Below, piece by piece: positions 5,626 through 8,860 of a stretch of DNA of 8,860 bases (the stretch's first letter is position 1; each line of letters begins with the position of its first letter). The translations under genes were made by a program, and so were the position numbers. The stretch is taken from the NCBI GenBank assembly GCA_905204915.1, contig CAJLBR010000046.1:1-8860 (forward strand), written 5' to 3'. The stretch comes from an uncultured Clostridium sp. GTDB lineage: Bacteria > Bacillota > Clostridia > TANB77 > CAG-465. Under the pieces are notes generated by a model, which made no database searches, was not told the DNA's origin, and saw only the letters and a program-made list of their open reading frames with translations.

Positions 5626-6252
5626 TTATCCTAAAAGATCCCTATCAATAATCTCAAAATTGGCTCTGTGTATATAAAGAGCTTTTCCATCGATCATCAA
5701 TTTCGTCATCTTAGGAAGATCATCAGGTACCTCCCACCTTACTTCATCACCGCTATATGCACAAATTGGTACGCCAAGTTGCGACTGGATTACTACTACT
5801 GTAGGCTTACCAAAGTCATTCTTAAACTTGTTAACAAGCTTAGCAACAGATGTCAGGCTAGTCACCGATCCGTCTGATGTACTGTTAATATCCTCCAGTG
5901 AGAAATCTACATCTTTTTTGAGACCAGATTCTGAAAAAATTATTGTGTTTCCGCAGCTTTCCATTTGTTTTCCATCGATTGTTATTGTTACAACAGATGA
6001 CAGCGAATAGTTAGTCGTAGAAGTTCCATCAGATGCAATTCCTTGCTCTTCAACAAAGTTTCCATCGATATCGATATTCTCACCTGTTACCGTAGTAAAA
6101 AGTGCGCCGTAATTATCATAAAATTCGGCCGTATACGATACTCCTATAAGACTTCCCTTCAGCTGATTTTTTTTGCTGCTAAACCATGCACAGCCTGAAA
6201 AGCTTATCATGCAAACAACGCAAGTAACAATCAAAAGTATCCGTTTTTTCAT
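5626..6252 (-). CDS. DUF5052-type lipoprotein
   Basis: Predicted secreted lipoprotein of 208 aa. The N terminus is MKKR followed by a hydrophobic stretch and the lipobox FSGC with Cys21 as the lipidation site, so the mature protein should be anchored on the outer face of the membrane. The body (LKGSLIG, TAEFYD, SSVVTITIDGK, VVVIQSQLG, LMIDGKALYIHRANF) matches my recollection of the DUF5052 family of Firmicutes, whose function is unknown. A TTG at 6276 opens the same frame, but GGAGG stands 9 nt before the ATG at 6252, which is therefore the start. GC content is about 32-45% in sampled 60-base lines, against roughly 22-28% in neighbouring genes, with more C- and G-ending codons; this hints at acquisition from a different genome. 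It is a single-gene unit with its own promoter, between two hairpin terminators. Confidence 0.85.
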   Translation of the reverse strand: MKKRILLIVTCVVCMISFSGCAWFSSKKNQLKGSLIGVSYTAEFYDNYGALFTTVTGENIDIDGNFVEEQGIASDGTSTTNYSLSSVVTITIDGKQMESCGNTIIFSESGLKKDVDFSLEDINSTSDGSVTSLTSVAKLVNKFKNDFGKPTVVVIQSQLGVPICAYSGDEVRWEVPDDLPKMTKLMIDGKALYIHRANFEIIDRDLLG

Positions 6253-6302
6253 AAGTACTATCCTCCAAATTATCAAAAAAATATTAAAATACCTACATAA
6301 TT

Positions 6303-6331
6303 ATTATAACATATTTTACATAAAAAATCAA
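6303..6331 (-). promoter_or_regulatory. Predicted promoter of the DUF5052-type gene
   Basis: On the minus strand TTGATT (6331-6326) is followed after 17 bp by a perfect TATAAT (6308-6303), which also has an extended -10 TG one base upstream. The leader to the ATG would be about 44 nt. The -35 box overlaps the U-rich tail of the terminator of the preceding GGDEF-EAL gene. Confidence 0.7.
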
Positions 6332-6372
6332 ATATGATAGGAGAGCAAATAAATTTGCTCTCCTATCATATT
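6331..6372 (-). terminator. Terminator of the GGDEF-EAL (and leuS) transcript
   Basis: A long perfect inverted repeat: 6331-6350 is the exact reverse complement of 6353-6372, giving a stem of about 18 bp with GATAGGAGAGC at its core. Read on the minus strand it is followed by TTTGATTTTTT. The right arm overlaps the last two bases of the TAA stop of the GGDEF-EAL gene. Confidence 0.88.
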
Positions 6373-7786
6373 ATTTTATATTTCCAACTGTATCTGTAAA
6401 TGAATCATATTTTTCTAATAATTCTTCTAATTTATCTATATCAAGTGGAGATGATATTAATCTTCCTTGAATTTTGCAAACACTATTTTTTAGTATTTCT
6501 CTTAACTCAACGTCATTTTCAATGTTGGTTACTACCACGTGATATCTTAAGTCTCTTGCTAATTTTATAATATCTCTCAAAAGATTTTTTTCATTTTCAT
6601 TATTTTCAGCTATATAATTAGCAGAAACTTTAAATTCATCTATTGGTAGACCCCTAAATAATGTCAAATTCTCATACTTTAGCTCTATATTATTAATTCC
6701 AATATCTGCTCCAGATGTTTTAAGTCTTTCAGTAAGTACTTTAAAATCATCTATTTCTTTTACATTAATGTTGTCTGTCAATTCAAGACATATCTCACCG
6801 CTGTTTATAGAATAGTTATCTAATATATTACATAGTCTATCTACAAAATCTTTTCTTTTAGCATGTCTGTTAGATATATTCATTGCAAAAGATACATTAT
6901 TATAGCCTTTAAATTTCATTTCATCTAGCTTTTTACATATTGTATCTAATACAAATTCATCCAATTTTATAATTAGCCCCATCTCTTCTGCTTGCTTTAT
7001 AAAATATTCAGAATGTATTACACCCAAAATAGGATGTTTCCAATAAAGTAAAGCTTCAAATGAAATATTAGTTTTATCTTTAACGTTTATACGTGGCTGT
7101 AGCAATACACCAAATTCGTTATTCTCATATGCTTGTTTTAAATCCTTTTCCATTTTATTTTTATTTTCAAGTTTTGCTTTTAATACTTTATTATGGAAAT
7201 AGTAATTGTTTTTACCATGTTCTTTTATATAGTACATAGCATCATCTGCATAATTTATAAGGTCTTTTTTATTATTTGCATCCTCTGGATATATTGCTAT
7301 CCCTAAACTGTATTCAAGATTAATACTATTATTTTCAATTATTAGTGGAATTTCAAATTCTTTTCTCAAATTATTAAGTATTTTAGTAATATCATCTGTA
7401 GTCTTAATTTGTTCAATTACAACAGCAAATTCATCGCCACCAAGTCTATATGCTTTTGCATTTTGTGGTAAACTTCTTTCGAATATATTTGAAAGCTCAA
7501 TTAAAACTTTGTCACCTGCATCATGTCCCATAGTATCATTTATTTGCTTAAATCCATCAAGGTCCATAAAACAAACTGCAAACTTATCCTTTTTTTCTAT
7601 TAATTTATCCAATATAGCTAAGAATAAGTGTCTATTCCCCCTACCTGTAAGCGGATCGGTATACGCTTGCTTTTTAGTTAGTTTATTTTCCTTTAATGCT
7701 TCAGAAACATAAATTCTATATATAACCATTCCTAGTGCTACTAATGCTATTGCTTTTAAAATATTAATAATTAAATTTGTATCCAC
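6371..7786 (-). CDS. Membrane GGDEF-EAL protein, probable diguanylate cyclase
   Basis: A 471-aa protein of cyclic di-GMP signalling. A single N-terminal membrane helix (about 5-25) is followed by a GGDEF domain (about 38-200) with FMDLDGFK (metal-binding Asp75) and an intact GGDEF at 116-120, so cyclase activity (2 GTP to c-di-GMP) is expected. No RxxD inhibitory site stands at the usual place before GGDEF (PQNA there). The EAL domain (about 215-460) keeps Glu244 (EAL), Asn303, Glu335, Lys386 and Gln440. However, the DDFGTGYSSL block is replaced by NNIELKYENL (both Asp to Asn, 365-366), and the Glu of the EGVE motif is Thr420. Phosphodiesterase activity is therefore unlikely. Translation starts at GTG (7786) with AAGGAG 8 nt upstream. 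The gene begins 23 bp after leuS with no terminator between, so cotranscription with leuS is likely. No extracellular sensor domain is present. Confidence 0.93.
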   Translation of the reverse strand: MDTNLIINILKAIALVALGMVIYRIYVSEALKENKLTKKQAYTDPLTGRGNRHLFLAILDKLIEKKDKFAVCFMDLDGFKQINDTMGHDAGDKVLIELSNIFERSLPQNAKAYRLGGDEFAVVIEQIKTTDDITKILNNLRKEFEIPLIIENNSINLEYSLGIAIYPEDANNKKDLINYADDAMYYIKEHGKNNYYFHNKVLKAKLENKNKMEKDLKQAYENNEFGVLLQPRINVKDKTNISFEALLYWKHPILGVIHSEYFIKQAEEMGLIIKLDEFVLDTICKKLDEMKFKGYNNVSFAMNISNRHAKRKDFVDRLCNILDNYSINSGEICLELTDNINVKEIDDFKVLTERLKTSGADIGINNIELKYENLTLFRGLPIDEFKVSANYIAENNENEKNLLRDIIKLARDLRYHVVVTNIENDVELREILKNSVCKIQGRLISSPLDIDKLEELLEKYDSFTDTVGNIK

Positions 7787-7809
7787 TATTTTCTCTCCTT
7801 AATCTTTTG

Positions 7810-8860
7810 TTATTTTACAACAATATTAATAATTTTCTTCTTTATAACTATTATTTTTGCTATACTTTTTCCTTCTGTATAATTTTTCAATTTTTCATCT
7901 TTTAAAACTGTATCTTCTATTTGCTTTTCATCTGCATCACTTGGTACAGTGACTTTATATCTTACTTTTCCATTGATTTGAACTGGTATTTCAACTACAT
8001 CTGCTACCATTTTTTCTTCATCATATTCAGGCCATGTAGATTCAAATATATATCCTCCACAATTTAATAATTGCCAAACTTCCTCTGTTACATGTGGTGC
8101 AACTGGATTTAACAATTGAAGTAATGGTTTAACATACTTTAATGAAACCTTTTCTTCTTTGTATAGTAAGTTAACATATGACATCATTGCAGCTATTGCT
8201 GTATTAAATTTCATATCTTTATAATCTAGACTTACTTTCTTTATCATAGAATGCATAGCTGATTCTAATTCCTTATTATAAACCTCTTCATCTACTGTAA
8301 AATCTTTTATTCTAACTACTCTATCTAAGAATTTCTTTGCGCCTTTTACACCATTATCAGACCAAGCTGCACTAAGTGAAAAATCTCCTATGAACATAAT
8401 ATAAGTTCTTAATGTATCAGCACCATATTCTTTTACTATATCATCTGGATTTACAACATTTCCTTTAGATTTACTCATTTTATTACCATCAGGTCCTAAA
8501 ATAAGTCCATGAGTAGTTCTCTTTTTATAAGGTTCTTTTGTTGGAACAACACCAATATCATATAAAAATCTATGCCAAAATCTAGAATAGATTAAGTGTC
8601 TTGTAACATGTTCCATTCCACCATTATATTGATCAACTTCTAACCAATATTTTAGTTTTTCTTCATCTGCCAATTTTTCAGAATTTTTTGGATCAGTGTA
8701 TCTTAAGAAGTACCATGATGATCCAGCCCATTGTGGCATTGTATCTGTTTCCCTTTTAGCAGGTCCACCACAACATGGGCAAGTAGTATTTACCCATTCT
8801 TCTACATTTGCAAGTGGTGATTTACCATCTTCTCCAGGAATGAAATTTTCTAATTTTGGT
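7810..8860 (-). CDS. leuS: Leucyl-tRNA synthetase, C-terminal part (partial)
   Basis: Class I synthetase charging tRNA-Leu. The frame is open to the right edge; 349 codons of the 3' part are visible and the N-terminal half (with HIGH motif and most of the editing domain) lies outside. The fragment begins with PKLENF and a cysteine cluster (TTCPCCGG, about 8753-8782) that fits the zinc-type insertion before the catalytic core resumes at SSWYFLRY. The KMSKS signature is intact at 8481-8467 (GNKMSKSKGN). The anticodon-binding helical domain follows (LNPVAPHVTEEVW), then the C-terminal domain (VEIPVQINGKVR to the end). An internal ATG at 8739 is not a start, since the conserved sequence continues upstream without a stop. 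It is followed 23 bp later by the GGDEF-EAL gene. Confidence 0.97.
   Translation of the reverse strand, partial: PKLENFIPGEDGKSPLANVEEWVNTTCPCCGGPAKRETDTMPQWAGSSWYFLRYTDPKNSEKLADEEKLKYWLEVDQYNGGMEHVTRHLIYSRFWHRFLYDIGVVPTKEPYKKRTTHGLILGPDGNKMSKSKGNVVNPDDIVKEYGADTLRTYIMFIGDFSLSAAWSDNGVKGAKKFLDRVVRIKDFTVDEEVYNKELESAMHSMIKKVSLDYKDMKFNTAIAAMMSYVNLLYKEEKVSLKYVKPLLQLLNPVAPHVTEEVWQLLNCGGYIFESTWPEYDEEKMVADVVEIPVQINGKVRYKVTVPSDADEKQIEDTVLKDEKLKNYTEGKSIAKIIVIKKKIINIVVK

Noticed and set aside
5668..6010. Two short plus-strand frames opposite the DUF5052-type gene
   Set aside because: They are antisense shadows of a convincing lipoprotein gene, with no ribosome binding site and no recognisable domain.
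7509..7712. Plus-strand frame opposite the GGDEF domain
   Set aside because: It is the antisense of conserved GGDEF codons, which constrain both strands; nothing supports independent expression.
8737..8739. ATG at 8739 as the start of a short leuS-like gene
   Set aside because: Conserved synthetase sequence with the cysteine cluster continues upstream in the same frame to the window edge, so this is an internal methionine.

Overview
The window is AT-rich (roughly 25% GC in most genes), and every one of the eight visible stop codons is TAA. Ribosome binding sites are strong AGGAGG/GAGGTG types, promoters are near-consensus TTGACA/TATAAT, the tRNAs encode CCA, and TGG is used for Trp. This suggests a low-GC Firmicute of the Clostridia type with the standard bacterial code. 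The exact genus cannot be told from this window.

Layout, left to right. Positions 1-22 hold the first codons of a minus-strand gene that leaves the window. Divergent from it is nth (endonuclease III, base-excision repair). nth converges on a large membrane histidine kinase, and both share one hairpin terminator that overlaps both stop codons. Next, reading leftward, comes an apparent transcription unit: a YgjP-type zinc metallopeptidase, then two tandem Tim44-like/zinc-ribbon paralogues, one membrane-anchored and one soluble. The unit ends in a hairpin at about 2702-2733. A consensus promoter at 5033-5061 drives a plus-strand array of five tRNAs (Val, Asp, Phe, Gly, Cys), closed by a terminator at about 5588-5623. 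A minus-strand lipoprotein gene of the DUF5052 type follows; it is clearly richer in GC than its neighbours and has its own promoter. Last come a GGDEF-EAL protein and, 23 bp upstream of it, the 3' part of leuS (leucyl-tRNA synthetase), which runs off the right edge. These two are probably cotranscribed. No stretch longer than 300 bases lacks a gene.

Most of the content is ordinary chromosome: DNA repair, translation and signalling. The points that deserve a second look are a paired A19/U56 change in tRNA-Gly, the degenerate EAL half of the GGDEF-EAL protein and its placement behind leuS, the Tim44/zinc-ribbon pair of unknown function next to a metallopeptidase, the orphan sensor kinase, and the compositionally odd lipoprotein gene beside the tRNA array. 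I found no CRISPR array, insertion sequence, phage gene or recognisable defence system.
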